From Oligoflexia bacterium (GTDB lineage: Bacteria; Bdellovibrionota; UBA1018): DNA of 64,000 nucleotides. Positions 8,354 to 17,139 of this stretch are shown here, in pieces. The first letter of the stretch is position 1. Every line of letters starts with the position of its first letter. The DNA is taken from positions 42,498-106,497 of the forward strand of contig JAMPXJ010000014.1 in NCBI GenBank assembly GCA_023701205.1. The letters run 5' to 3'. The translations under genes were made by a program, and so were the position numbers. The notes under the pieces were generated by a model. It was not told the origin of the DNA. It did no database searches and worked only from the letters and a program-made list of their open reading frames with translations.

Positions 8354-9810
8354 AACGCGCACTCCTTGGCTTCGAAGTCCTTCGCGCAGCCCAGCGCCTC
8401 GCGCACGGGAGCGGTCAACCCTTCGAGGCGTCGCTGCTTGCCCGCGGAATGGGGTTCCAGCGAAAACTCCTTCTCCGCCTGCGCCTCCTCCGGGTAGGTG
8501 TTTTCCATCGAGGGCCGGGAGCAAGTCCAGGCGATGGAGGAATAGTAGAGGTTCCGGCGTCCCTCGAGCTCAGGCACCTGCTTGAGAATGCGGGCGAAGA
8601 CCCGGCTCCCCAGCGCGTCCGAGAAGCGCTCTTCGGAATCCTCCGAAAATCCCCCCGAAACCATCGTCTCCGAAGGCGCGAGGTCTCCTCCTCGCGGGAT
8701 CAGCTTCGCGGCCAGCTCGGGGAAGCGCTCCTTCACGCCCGCCCATTCCTTGGGGCAGGCGCCCACGGTGGCCTGATCACAGACCGCGCTCGCCAGGCTC
8801 CGCAGCCGCGTCGCGAGCTCCGTATTCTTCTCCTGGAGGTAAAGCGAGCGATGGATCCCGAGCGCGTGCGAAAACTCGTGCGCGATCGTGAAGAGCTCGT
8901 TGCCCGAGTTGAAGTCTCCCGCGCAGATCGTGATGCGATCCTTCAGCCAGTTATAGTAGGCGTTGCGGGTCGTAGTGGCACAGCCATGATCGAGGTTGTC
9001 AGGATCGGAGCCCGGAAGCTCCAGCGTCACCGACTTGATCCGGGCGATCCAATCGGATTTGAGCGCGGGGTCAAGCTCCTTCGACTCCTCCAGGAACCGG
9101 AGGTACTCCGAGCGGACGGTCGCGAAGTCCTTTTCGACCTGCTTCCAGCGCGCGCTGCCGCTCCAGATCGAACGATAGATCTCGGCGTGAAGCTCCCGCT
9201 CCAGGCCGTCATACTCGCGGGAAATTTCCGGGGAAAAGCTCTCCAGCTTCAGATACCCCGGATGGCGCTGGACCATCTTTTCCTGAAGCACCTCGTTCAC
9301 CGAGTCATTCCAGATGGAGCTGAGCTCCCCGCCCAGGCGGGAGTTCGCCTGGACTTCCCGGAGCGAGGCGCTCCTCGGCGGCTTCGCCCTCAGATAGCGT
9401 GCCATCTTACCGAAGTAATCCCGTTTCTCGAGCTTCCTTGCGAATTCCTTGGGAAGCCTGTTTCGGGAAGCGAGCTTCGCTCTTTCCAGCTCGGCGAAGA
9501 CCTGGGAGAAGCCCTGTGGATTTCTCCCCAGGAGCACCTTCTCGGTGCGTCCGCCCCACGGCAGCTCGATATTCCCCCGATGCCTGGGAGAATGGAGCTT
9601 CTCGCAAAACTCCTCGATCTTTTCCGAGCATCCCGGCAGGAGCCCCGGAACGGAAGGATCGCAGTCGCCCCGGCCGGAGCGATCCAGGAGCCCCTTCACC
9701 TTGCCCAGGTCCGCGCTGACCGACTCGATCGCACGGACGACGCCCGGGTCGCCCGCCCAAGCGCCGGCGATCCCCGTAGCGCTGCAAATACCCAAGCCGA
9801 CCGCCGTCAA
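8350..9810 (-). CDS. Exported HExxH metalloprotease-like protein
   Basis: This 486-residue protein starts at TTG directly after an in-frame stop, behind GGAG. The N-terminus is a signal peptide (about 1-20). The zinc motif is HEFSHALGIH (311-320), and a downstream SEERFSDAL (392-400) could supply the third ligand as in gluzincins. The third His of a metzincin motif is not in register. Several cysteines suggest disulfides in the periplasm. It is probably a secreted or periplasmic zinc peptidase. The family is unknown to me and the substrate cannot be predicted. Confidence 0.65.
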   Translation of the reverse strand: MTAVGLGICSATGIAGAWAGDPGVVRAIESVSADLGKVKGLLDRSGRGDCDPSVPGLLPGCSEKIEEFCEKLHSPRHRGNIELPWGGRTEKVLLGRNPQGFSQVFAELERAKLASRNRLPKEFARKLEKRDYFGKMARYLRAKPPRSASLREVQANSRLGGELSSIWNDSVNEVLQEKMVQRHPGYLKLESFSPEISREYDGLERELHAEIYRSIWSGSARWKQVEKDFATVRSEYLRFLEESKELDPALKSDWIARIKSVTLELPGSDPDNLDHGCATTTRNAYYNWLKDRITICAGDFNSGNELFTIAHEFSHALGIHRSLYLQEKNTELATRLRSLASAVCDQATVGACPKEWAGVKERFPELAAKLIPRGGDLAPSETMVSGGFSEDSEERFSDALGSRVFARILKQVPELEGRRNLYYSSIAWTCSRPSMENTYPEEAQAEKEFSLEPHSAGKQRRLEGLTAPVREALGCAKDFEAKECAL

Positions 9811-9881
9811 CTAGCTCCGATTCCCCATCCGGTCCCCCGATAAAGTATATCCTGGGACTTCAAGACCACCAAGCGGCACGC

Positions 9882-9887
9882 TATCAT
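9882..9887 (+). promoter_or_regulatory. -10-like box of the GIDE/lemA pair
   Basis: TATCAT ends six bases before the ATG at 9894, with a weak TTCAAG-like -35 at about 9859. No ribosome binding site precedes the ATG, so a leaderless transcript is plausible. Confidence 0.3.
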
Positions 9888-9893
9888 TCCCCT

Positions 9894-10865
9894 ATGCTCG
9901 AATCCCGCTCCCTCAGGTTCATCCTGCTGATCTCCTGCTCTTTCCTGGCGCTTTACGCCCGGAACCTAAGCACGATGAACGCCCCCCAAAACCTCACCCC
10001 GGGGGTCATCGCGTTCCTGGTCCTGGGCGCGGGGCTCTTTTTCCACGGCTTCCGGGCATTGCAGCGGAAGCGCCTGATCGAGAACCTCCCGACTTCAAAG
10101 ATCCGCTCCATGCCGCTCGGGCCGGTCGAGCTTGCGGGCACCGCGGTACGGTCCAGCGCGCTTTTCTCCCCTTTCACCGCGACCCCTTGCGCGTTTTTCA
10201 CTTATCGGATCGAGGAATACCGCTCCGACGGAAAACGAAGCCGATGGGTGACGATCCGCCAGGGCGATAGCCGCGGGGAGGAATTCGCCATCGAGGATGA
10301 AACCGGCCGGGTGCGCGTCGCGCCCGAAGGCGCGGAGGTGTTCCTGCTGCCTAGGCACGTCTTCGAGAATAACAGCGATCTTCCCGGCGCGGCGGCCTCC
10401 TTCCTGACCGGCGAAGGGATCACTCCCTCCGGGCTCTTCGGGCTCGGGCCGCGGCTCCGCCTCACCGAGTCCTATCTCGAGCCCGGCGATCGCATCTATC
10501 TGCTGGGCAACGCGCTCCCGCTTTCGCAGGTCCGGCCCCGCGAAGCGAAGCAGGGGCTGCTGCAGAAGCTTCGGGCGATTCGCCAGGACCCTGAAGCGAT
10601 GGCGCGAATCGATACGGATCGCGACGGGCAGGTGAGTGCGGAGGAATGGGAGGCCGCGCGCAAGGCGACCGCGGGCGAACTCGTCGAGGAGCTCTCCCCC
10701 GAAAAACGCTCGATCATCGCGCGCGGCCACTTCCCGTTAGTCATCTCCGACAAGAGCGAGATGGATCTCCTCGCCCGCCTGAAATGGCGGATCGCGGGCG
10801 GGATTTTCGGCGGCGGCCTCCTGATGGCGGTTGCGGGCGCGGCCTACCTGGCTCAGAATCAATGA
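9894..10865 (+). CDS. GIDE-domain membrane protein with an EF-hand loop
   Basis: This 323-residue protein has an N-terminal membrane segment (about 34-56), a GIDE domain (about 70-220; landmarks TPCAFFTYRIEEY, PEGAEVFLLPRHVF, EPGDRIYLLGNA) and a C-terminal membrane segment (about 299-320). Bacterial GIDE proteins often sit beside lemA, as here, and are thought to act in envelope stress or membrane organisation. Residues 240-251 (DTDRDGQVSAEE) form a canonical calcium-binding EF-hand loop inserted before the last helix. An alternative start at 9975 would remove the first hydrophobic stretch. Confidence 0.75.
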   Translation: MLESRSLRFILLISCSFLALYARNLSTMNAPQNLTPGVIAFLVLGAGLFFHGFRALQRKRLIENLPTSKIRSMPLGPVELAGTAVRSSALFSPFTATPCAFFTYRIEEYRSDGKRSRWVTIRQGDSRGEEFAIEDETGRVRVAPEGAEVFLLPRHVFENNSDLPGAAASFLTGEGITPSGLFGLGPRLRLTESYLEPGDRIYLLGNALPLSQVRPREAKQGLLQKLRAIRQDPEAMARIDTDRDGQVSAEEWEAARKATAGELVEELSPEKRSIIARGHFPLVISDKSEMDLLARLKWRIAGGIFGGGLLMAVAGAAYLAQNQ

Positions 10866-10892
10866 GAAGAATCCCAAGAGAGGAAACCTGCC

Positions 10893-11462
10893 ATGATGAC
10901 CGTACTCGGTTTGCTGCTGCTCGTGCCCGCCGTGGGAGCGCTTCTCTACGGCATCACTCTCTACAACGGCCTCGTGCAGCTCAAGCACGAGATCGACCGA
11001 GCCTGGGCGAACATCGATGTCCTGCTCAAGCAGCGTTTCGATGAGATCCCCAAGCTCCTCTCCGTCGTCGAAGGCGCCATGCAGTACGAGCGCGACACCC
11101 TGACCCGCGTGATCGACGCTCGCATCCGTTATCTCGGCGCGCAGTCGCTCCCCGAGAAGCTCGAGACGAGCAATGCGCTCAGCGGCGCGCTCCACGGGCT
11201 TTTCGCCGTCGCCGAGAACTATCCGGACCTCAAGGCCAACCAGAGCTTCGCGCACCTGCAGCAGCGGATCAGCGGGCTCGAGGAAAGCCTCGCGGATCGC
11301 CGCGAGTATTACAACGCGGCCGTGAACGGCTTCAACGTCCGCATCGAGCAGATCCCCGATGTCTTCGTCGCGCGGTTTCTGGGCTACGCGCGGCGGGAGC
11401 TCTTCCACGTCCCCGCGACCGAGCGCAAAGACGTGCCGATCGCCCTCAAGATGCCGAAGTAG
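10893..11462 (+). CDS. lemA: LemA family protein
   Basis: This 189-residue protein has an N-terminal membrane helix (about 4-25) followed by the LemA signature YNGLVQLKHEIDRAWANI and DVLLKQRFDEIPKLL. The rest is a helical bundle facing the periplasm. LemA proteins have no settled biochemical role but are repeatedly linked to envelope processes. It is preceded by a GAGAGG ribosome binding site and lies 27 bases after the GIDE gene, forming a two-gene operon. Confidence 0.88.
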   Translation: MMTVLGLLLLVPAVGALLYGITLYNGLVQLKHEIDRAWANIDVLLKQRFDEIPKLLSVVEGAMQYERDTLTRVIDARIRYLGAQSLPEKLETSNALSGALHGLFAVAENYPDLKANQSFAHLQQRISGLEESLADRREYYNAAVNGFNVRIEQIPDVFVARFLGYARRELFHVPATERKDVPIALKMPK

Positions 11463-11468
11463 GAGTTC

Positions 11469-11993
11469 TCAGAACCCCAGCTGGACGCCGCAAGCCGCGC
11501 CGTCCCGTCGCGCGATCAGGACCGGACTCCAGTCCCTGCGCGAGGATTTCTCGCCCGAGGCACTCCCGAAGCTGCCATTGAAAGCATCGACGCCCGCCCC
11601 CAGCTCCCGGCTCGCGAGTGCGCCAAAAACGATTCCGACCGCGGCCACCCCGCCGCCGATGTAAGCGGTATTCCAGTTGGGCGTGCCGTCCGAGGCGGCC
11701 AGGCCCAGCTGCCAGCCGATCATCGCGCCACCTATGCTGCCCAGAATCAGGCCCAGCGTGTTGTAGGTCCGGAAGCCCGGCATCTTCTCTTTTGATGCGG
11801 GATGCGCTGAGAGCTGATCGCCCAGGTCGATCTGGTCGACGACCTTTCCGTCCTGACGATAGGTATCGCCCAGGAACGATTCATGCCGCTCGACGCGTCG
11901 GCTCGGATCGAACTTCGGGATGGCGCAACCCCAAAGACCCAGGACGAACGCGGTGAGCAGGACGCGGGATACGGCTCCGAGGGATCTCTTCAT
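11469..11993 (-). CDS. Lipoprotein with glycine-zipper-like membrane region
   Basis: This 174-residue protein has a signal peptide with lipobox LWGC. The centre contains two Gly/Ala-rich hydrophobic stretches (LGLILGSIGGAMIGW and GGGVAAVGIVFGAL), resembling the glycine-zipper domains of outer-membrane lipoproteins. The start is placed at 11993 behind AAGGAG. A second in-frame ATG with its own GGAGA lies 15 bases upstream at 12008, because the initiation region is tandemly duplicated. Function is unknown. It converges on lemA. Confidence 0.65.
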   Translation of the reverse strand: MKRSLGAVSRVLLTAFVLGLWGCAIPKFDPSRRVERHESFLGDTYRQDGKVVDQIDLGDQLSAHPASKEKMPGFRTYNTLGLILGSIGGAMIGWQLGLAASDGTPNWNTAYIGGGVAAVGIVFGALASRELGAGVDAFNGSFGSASGEKSSRRDWSPVLIARRDGAACGVQLGF

Positions 11994-12026
11994 GACATTC
12001 TCCTTCATGACACTCTCCATGAAGAG
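11986..12026. repeat. Duplicated ribosome-binding/start region with inverted ends
   Basis: Two 15-base copies, 11989-12003 and 12004-12018, differ at one base. On the minus strand each carries a Shine-Dalgarno sequence and an ATG. The pair is flanked by the 9-base inverted repeat CTCTTCATG (11986-11994) and CATGAAGAG (12018-12026). Confidence 0.7.
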
Positions 12027-12097
12027 AGGATACCAGACGCCTCGTGCGGCGCAAGATCCGGAATCGCGGCGATCCCCGCCGGGACTCCGCGTTGATC

Positions 12098-12134
12098 ATA
12101 GTCTACCTCTATCGTTATGACAGCATTAATCGAT
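12098..12134 (+). promoter_or_regulatory. OxyR-type operator upstream of ahpC
   Basis: Four tetranucleotides are spaced exactly as in the OxyR recognition pattern (ATAG, 7, CTAT, 7, ATAG, 7, CTAT). Here they are ATAG at 12098, CTAT at 12109, ACAG at 12120 and CGAT at 12131. It lies 82 bases before the ahpC start. OxyR normally activates ahpCF on peroxide stress by binding just upstream of the -35 region. A weak -10 (CATAAC, 12156-12161) would fit such an activated promoter. Confidence 0.7.
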
Positions 12135-12215
12135 TTTAAATTTCACTCCGGACAGCATAACCTGTTCCTCAGAGAGCGCAGTAAAACCAGAAACCTTTTC
12201 CAAGGAGAATCGATA

Positions 12216-12782
12216 ATGACCACGCTCATCAACAGCAAGCTTCCCGAGTTCAAAGTACAGGCCTATCACCGCGACGAGTTCAAGACCGTCACCCAGAACG
12301 ACCTCAAGGGGAAATGGTCCGTCCTGTTCTTCTATCCGGCCGACTTCACCTTCGTCTGCCCGACGGAGCTCGGCGACATGGCCGACAGATACGATCAGTT
12401 CCAGAAGCTCGGCGTGGAAATCTACTCGGTCAGCACTGACACGCATTTCGTCCACAAGGCCTGGCATGACGCCTCGGAGACCATCAAGAAGATCAAGTTC
12501 CCGATGCTCGCCGATCCCACCGGCGTCCTGACCCACGCCTTCGGCGTGCATATCGAGGAGGCGGGCCTCTCCTATCGCGGGACCTTCCTGATCGACCCCG
12601 AAGGCAAGATCAAACTGGCCGAGGTCAACGACAACAGCATCGGCCGCAACGCCTCGGAGCTGCTGCGCAAGGTACAGGCCGCGCAGTTCGTAGCGAGCCA
12701 TCCCAACGAGGTCTGCCCTGCCAAATGGCAGCCGGGCGAACAGACCCTCAAGCCGGGCCTGAATCTCGTCGGCAAGATCTGA
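12216..12782 (+). CDS. ahpC: Alkyl hydroperoxide reductase subunit C (2-Cys peroxiredoxin)
   Basis: This 188-residue protein has the usual AhpC length. The peroxidatic cysteine lies in DFTFVCPTE (C48) and the resolving cysteine in EVCPAKW (about C167). It reduces hydrogen peroxide and organic peroxides in the cytoplasm and is itself reduced by AhpF, encoded immediately downstream. AAGGAG lies 8 bases before the ATG. The upstream OxyR-like site implies induction by peroxide. Confidence 0.96.
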   Translation: MTTLINSKLPEFKVQAYHRDEFKTVTQNDLKGKWSVLFFYPADFTFVCPTELGDMADRYDQFQKLGVEIYSVSTDTHFVHKAWHDASETIKKIKFPMLADPTGVLTHAFGVHIEEAGLSYRGTFLIDPEGKIKLAEVNDNSIGRNASELLRKVQAAQFVASHPNEVCPAKWQPGEQTLKPGLNLVGKI

Positions 12783-12852
12783 ACACCCCCCACGCCCGGA
12801 AGGCGACCACGCCTTCCGGGCGACTTCAAACGGCATTGCCCCAGGAGGCCCC

Positions 12853-14412
12853 ATGCTCGACACTCAGCTTCAGGAACAGCTTCAGGGAATCTTCGCTTCG
12901 CTCGAGACTCGCATCACCCTCCTGCACGACGAGAGCGATCACGCGAATCAGGGCGAGCTTCTGGCGATGCTTCACGGGCTCGCCGCGGTTTCGAGCCGCA
13001 TCGGGGTCGCCTCGTCCGGAAAACGCAGCGGCTTTCCCCGCTTCGAGCTCCTGCGCGGCGACAGCGCCGCGCGCGTCCATTTCAAAGGAGTTCCCGGCGG
13101 CCACGAGTTCAGCTCGCTGGTCCTGGCGATCCTCAACGCGGATGGCAAGGGCAAGCTACCCGACGCGAGTCTCACCGATCGCATTCGGCGGCTGCAGGGC
13201 CCGATCCGGCTTCGCACCTTCGTCTCGCTCTCCTGCGAGAACTGCCCGGACGTGGTGCAATCACTGAATCTCATGGCGCTGCTCCATGAGGACTTCGTGC
13301 ACGAGATGGTCGATGGGGCTTATGCGCAGGACGAGCTCAGCTTGCTCGGCATCCAGGGCGTCCCGGCCGTCGTCGCCGGATCGAAGCTCCTGCACTCGGG
13401 TCGCGGCACGCTTCTCGAGCTGCTCGAGAGACTGGAGAAGAGCTTCGGTTCGGACGGCGCCCGGCAGTCGCCCCCCCAGGCGCTCGACGACTGCGATGTC
13501 GCGATCATCGGCGGAGGACCCGCCGGGGCATCGGCCGCGATCTACAGCGCGCGCAAAGGGCTCAAGACCGTGCTCCTCGCCGAGAGAATGGGCGGGCAGG
13601 TCCAGGACACCAAAGGCATCGAGAACCTGATCTCCGTGACCTATACCGAGGGCCCCCGCGTGAGCGCGCAGCTTCGTGAGCATCTCGCGGCTTATCCGGT
13701 CAGTACCTACGAGCAGCGCCGTGTCTCCCGGATCGAGCCCGACGGTGGCCGCAATCGAATCCTGCTCGAGGGAGGGGAATTCCTGAGCGCCCGGCAGGTG
13801 ATCATCGCCACGGGCGCGAAATGGCGGGAGCTCGACGTTCCGGGCGAAAAGGAATACCTGGGCCGCGGCGTGGCCTTTTGCCCACATTGCGACGGTCCCT
13901 TCTATAAAGGAAAACGCGTCGCGGTCATCGGCGGAGGCAACTCCGGCGTCGAGGCCGCCATCGACCTCGCTGGGATCGTCCGCGAAGTCGTGCTTTTCGA
14001 GTTCCAGGAAGAGCTCAAGGCCGACCAGATCCTCGTGGATAAGCTCAAGTCCCTTCCGAATGCCTCGATCGTGACGGGCGCCCGGACAACCCAGGTCCTC
14101 GGCGACGGCCAGAGGGTCATCGCGCTGGAGTACGAGCAGCGCGCCTCGGCGGAGCTCAAGCGCATCGACCTGGACGGGGTCTTCGTGCAGATCGGACTGC
14201 TTCCCAACAGCGGCTTCCTCAAAGGCACCGTGGAGCTCACCAGAACCGGCGAGATCATCGTGGATGCCAAGGGACGAACCTCAGCGCCGGGTATTTACGC
14301 GGCCGGGGACGTGACGACGACCCCCTACAAGCAGATCGTCATCGCCATGGGCGAGGGGGCGAAGGCGGCGCTCGCGGCTTTCGAGGACCGCATGCGCGCG
14401 AACGGCGCGTAA
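12853..14412 (+). CDS. ahpF: Alkyl hydroperoxide reductase subunit F
   Basis: This 519-residue flavoprotein has an N-terminal double thioredoxin fold with CENC (128-131), then an FAD-binding GGGPAG motif, the redox-active CPHC (about 343-346) and an NAD(P)H-binding GGGNSG motif. It passes electrons from NADH through FAD and the two disulfides to AhpC. AGGAGG precedes the start. It is co-transcribed with ahpC, 70 bases apart. All catalytic cysteines are present. Confidence 0.96.
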   Translation: MLDTQLQEQLQGIFASLETRITLLHDESDHANQGELLAMLHGLAAVSSRIGVASSGKRSGFPRFELLRGDSAARVHFKGVPGGHEFSSLVLAILNADGKGKLPDASLTDRIRRLQGPIRLRTFVSLSCENCPDVVQSLNLMALLHEDFVHEMVDGAYAQDELSLLGIQGVPAVVAGSKLLHSGRGTLLELLERLEKSFGSDGARQSPPQALDDCDVAIIGGGPAGASAAIYSARKGLKTVLLAERMGGQVQDTKGIENLISVTYTEGPRVSAQLREHLAAYPVSTYEQRRVSRIEPDGGRNRILLEGGEFLSARQVIIATGAKWRELDVPGEKEYLGRGVAFCPHCDGPFYKGKRVAVIGGGNSGVEAAIDLAGIVREVVLFEFQEELKADQILVDKLKSLPNASIVTGARTTQVLGDGQRVIALEYEQRASAELKRIDLDGVFVQIGLLPNSGFLKGTVELTRTGEIIVDAKGRTSAPGIYAAGDVTTTPYKQIVIAMGEGAKAALAAFEDRMRANGA

Positions 14413-14465
14413 GACATCCCGTGCCCCGTCTCATGACAAGGACGGGCGGCTGTGATAGCCGTGGC

Positions 14466-15226
14466 ATGCGCTTTCGGCCCAAAGCAGTCCTCGTTCCGGC
14501 CCTGACTTTACCCGCGATCGCATTGGCGGATGCCTTCGGCGGCGATGCCGGCCTGCGGCGCGCACGGCTTCGATCCTTTCGAGATCACGGACGAGAATGG
14601 CACCCAGCGCGACCCGGTCTGCGAGGGCCTCTGGGGAGGCTCGCGGAACTTCCTGCTCGAGCAATGGGGGTTTTCACGGTTCGAGCTTCCCTATCTGCGC
14701 GTGCTTCGCACCGAAGGTCCGGACGATTACCTCGGACACGGCGAGCTCTGGAACTATTTCATCGACGCTTCGGACCGGATCATCGAAATCCAGAAGCTCC
14801 ACTTCACCAAAGCATCGGAGCTGGTCTCGTTCAGCATCGCCTCGACGGACGCGGCGGGCGGCCTTTCGTTCCTGTTTTCTGATTCGTTACCCGCAGGAAA
14901 CCATCTGAGGACCGCGTATGTACCGGCCGACGGTTCGGCTGCGGGAGGGTTTTTCCGCGAGAAGCTGGGCGAATATCAGATGCTGCGACTCGAGCGAGCG
15001 GATCACTGCGACACTCCACCGCATTCCCATCGCGCTCGGCCGGATCTATTTCGAGTACGACGGGAGCTTCTTCAGCTCCGACGGCAAGCCTGCATCGAAG
15101 AGCGTGCTGACGTTGAAGTTTCAAGGCTCCGCCGAAGTCTGCGCGCTGGGAGAAGTTCAAGTTGACGGAAACTCCACGCGCTTTCCCGAGGACGCCTTGT
15201 CCTACCAGGCTTGCGCTCAGAAGTGA
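14466..15226 (+). pseudogene. Frameshifted secreted-protein gene
   Basis: Three consecutive reading frames together encode one protein. The first holds a signal peptide from 14466 (MRFRPKAVLVPALTLPAIA). The second, from about 14550, holds CGAHGFDPFEITDENG and about 145 further residues. The third, from about 15000 to 15226, holds TLHRIPIALGRIYFEYDG onward to the stop. The second break lies at GAGCGAGC (14992-14999), and removing one GAGC copy restores LERITATLHRIP in frame. A similar 4-base insertion in GCCGGCC near 14549 would explain the first. No family is recognised. This is either a recently inactivated gene or assembly error. Confidence 0.65.
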
Positions 15227-15271
15227 CAATTTGACTCACCGAATAATACCGGGGGTCTGCCGATGCGGCGT

Positions 15272-15300
15272 TTGCCTTTGCATTATCTGAATGCTAGGTT
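15272..15300 (+). promoter_or_regulatory. Possible promoter of the porin-cytochrome operon
   Basis: TTGCCT (15272-15277) and an extended -10, TGCTAGGTT (hexamer 15295-15300), are 17 bases apart. Transcription would start near 15307, 17 bases before the porin ATG. It is a moderate match found by eye only. Confidence 0.35.
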
Positions 15301-15323
15301 GCGCCCACAAGCGAGAAGTTCAC

Positions 15324-16535
15324 ATGATTTCCCGGTATTTCGGGCTTGGGATCGCCATCCTGAGTCTCCTTTGTTCTGCACCCGAAGGGCATGCCCTTCT
15401 TACGACCCGCACGACGCTCTCGACCGGTTTTTATCGCGATGTCGAGCAACGCGGGCGCGTGCCGGCGCTCTTCTACTGGACACTCAATCACACCAGTCCG
15501 GATCGCATCGAGACCAACGTCGATCTCGGCGTGAACAATGACGTACACCCGCAAGGGGCCTGGCGCGTTTACCTTTATGAGGCGCGCGTGGATGTGCCCT
15601 TCGGGAAGTCGCGCCTCTCGCTCGGACGACAGCTCCTCACCGAAGGCTTCGAGCTTTCCACCTTCGACGGGGTGATGATTCCGCTGAGAATCGCCTCCTG
15701 GCTGGAGCTGCTTCCCCTCGCTGGCATCAGCTCCACGGTCGACAACCTGGAGCCCGAGGAACGTTCCCGCAGCGCCGGCCTCACGGCCTTCGGGTCAGCC
15801 GGGTCTCTGAGCTGGAAAGCGGGGTACCTCCGCAAATCCAAACCCGGGATCTCGGGCGAGGATCTGGCCCACGTCTCGGCACTCCATGATTTTTCGGATA
15901 TGCCCCTGACGCCGGCGCTGCTGGGCAAAGCCCAGTGGGACCTGACCCGCGCCTCTTTTGACCAGGGTCTCGCCGAGCTGCAGCTCACACCGCATCGCGA
16001 TCTCCAGCTCGCGCTCACCTACTCGGATCGCAAGCCGAGCGTCGCGGACACGGCCAGCCGCGACTGGATTTACCGTCTTTTCTCGATATCGAGTCGCAAG
16101 GAGTACGGCGCCTCCGCGGCGTGGCGCCTCACCTCCGCTCTCACCGCGCTGGTCACCGTCCAGGATTACCGCTTCGACTCGGTGGTCAAGCGCGAGAGCG
16201 CCAACGAGCAGCAGATCTCACTTCTTTACCGCCGCGGCAACTCGAGCCTCGAACCGTTCTTCGCGCGCATCTCGTCGCATGGCGGAGAGGTTTTCCAGAC
16301 AGGTCTGCGGGCTTATGCGCCGATCTCGGATCGCTTCGACGCGAGGGGACTGGTCGATCTCACGAAGATCGAGAAGCTCAACGGGATCTCGGGCTGGGCC
16401 CATCACCTTCGGGCCGGGATGGGCTATCAACTGAGCTCCCGCTTCCTGGCCCAGGCCGTGGCCGAGCTGGAGCGCAACCATCGTTTTGAACTTGAAGCAA
16501 GGGCGATCGCGTATGTCTCGCATTTTTACTATTAA
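15324..16535 (+). CDS. Outer-membrane beta-barrel of a porin-cytochrome conduit
   Basis: This 403-residue protein has a signal peptide (about 1-24) followed by repeated amphipathic strands such as RVYLYEARVDVPF, LQLALTYSDRK and YRLFSISSRKEYG, ending in the aromatic FYY expected of a BAM-recognised beta-barrel. It leads an operon of multiheme cytochromes, so it is probably the sheath that lets hemes cross the outer membrane, like MtrB or the Geobacter porin-cytochrome barrels. It is much shorter than those (about 700 residues), so a direct family link cannot be claimed. It overlaps the next gene by 23 bases. Confidence 0.7.
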   Translation: MISRYFGLGIAILSLLCSAPEGHALLTTRTTLSTGFYRDVEQRGRVPALFYWTLNHTSPDRIETNVDLGVNNDVHPQGAWRVYLYEARVDVPFGKSRLSLGRQLLTEGFELSTFDGVMIPLRIASWLELLPLAGISSTVDNLEPEERSRSAGLTAFGSAGSLSWKAGYLRKSKPGISGEDLAHVSALHDFSDMPLTPALLGKAQWDLTRASFDQGLAELQLTPHRDLQLALTYSDRKPSVADTASRDWIYRLFSISSRKEYGASAAWRLTSALTALVTVQDYRFDSVVKRESANEQQISLLYRRGNSSLEPFFARISSHGGEVFQTGLRAYAPISDRFDARGLVDLTKIEKLNGISGWAHHLRAGMGYQLSSRFLAQAVAELERNHRFELEARAIAYVSHFYY

Positions 16536-17139
16536 GACGCTCGTCCTTCTCATTCTCGCGACAGCGCGCCCGGCGCCGGCGCAGGGCCAGCCTTCGCTCG
16601 AGCAGCCCACGGCCGTTCTTCCCCCGATCACTCATCCGATGAAAGAGCTTTTCTCCCATCCGGCCCACGCGAAGAGCTTCCGGGAGATGGGAGTGGCCTG
16701 TACGGACTGCCACGACTTCTCGATCAAGCCCGCGGCACCAGGGCCTTTGGCCTCCTCGCTCCCGACGGGCCTGCTCAAGCCCCAGAAGGGCGTCTGCCAT
16801 CAGTGCCATCTCGGGAAGATCGCCCTGCCGACGCCCAACCAGTGCACGCTGTGCCACCTGAGCACCGCCGCCATCCAGCCGCGCGACCATGCGGTGGACT
16901 GGAAAGCGCGTCATGGCCGTTTCGCGCAGTTCAACCGCGAGTCCTGCGCTTCCTGCCATTCGCAGCAGTCCTGCAACCAGTGTCACTCGCGCCTGGACCG
17001 GATGAACCCGATGGTTCATCCCGGAAGCTTCCGGCTGTTCCATTCGGTGCGCGCGCGCGCCAATCCGCAGTCCTGCGTGCAGTGCCACAAGACGCGCGCC
17101 TTCTGCACGGACTGCCATTCGGGGAGGAGGTCGCAATGA
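16513..17139 (+). CDS. Periplasmic heptaheme c-type cytochrome
   Basis: This 208-residue protein has a signal peptide (about 1-25) and seven CxxCH motifs: CTDCH, CHQCH, CTLCH, CASCH, CNQCH, CVQCH and CTDCH. Extra histidines (THP, SHPAH, VHPGSF, FHS) could act as distal ligands for bis-His hemes. The start at 16513 avoids a longer overlap with the barrel gene. It is probably an electron carrier inside or next to the barrel. It shares an ATGA overlap with the next gene. Confidence 0.85.
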   Translation: MSRIFTIKTLVLLILATARPAPAQGQPSLEQPTAVLPPITHPMKELFSHPAHAKSFREMGVACTDCHDFSIKPAAPGPLASSLPTGLLKPQKGVCHQCHLGKIALPTPNQCTLCHLSTAAIQPRDHAVDWKARHGRFAQFNRESCASCHSQQSCNQCHSRLDRMNPMVHPGSFRLFHSVRARANPQSCVQCHKTRAFCTDCHSGRRSQ

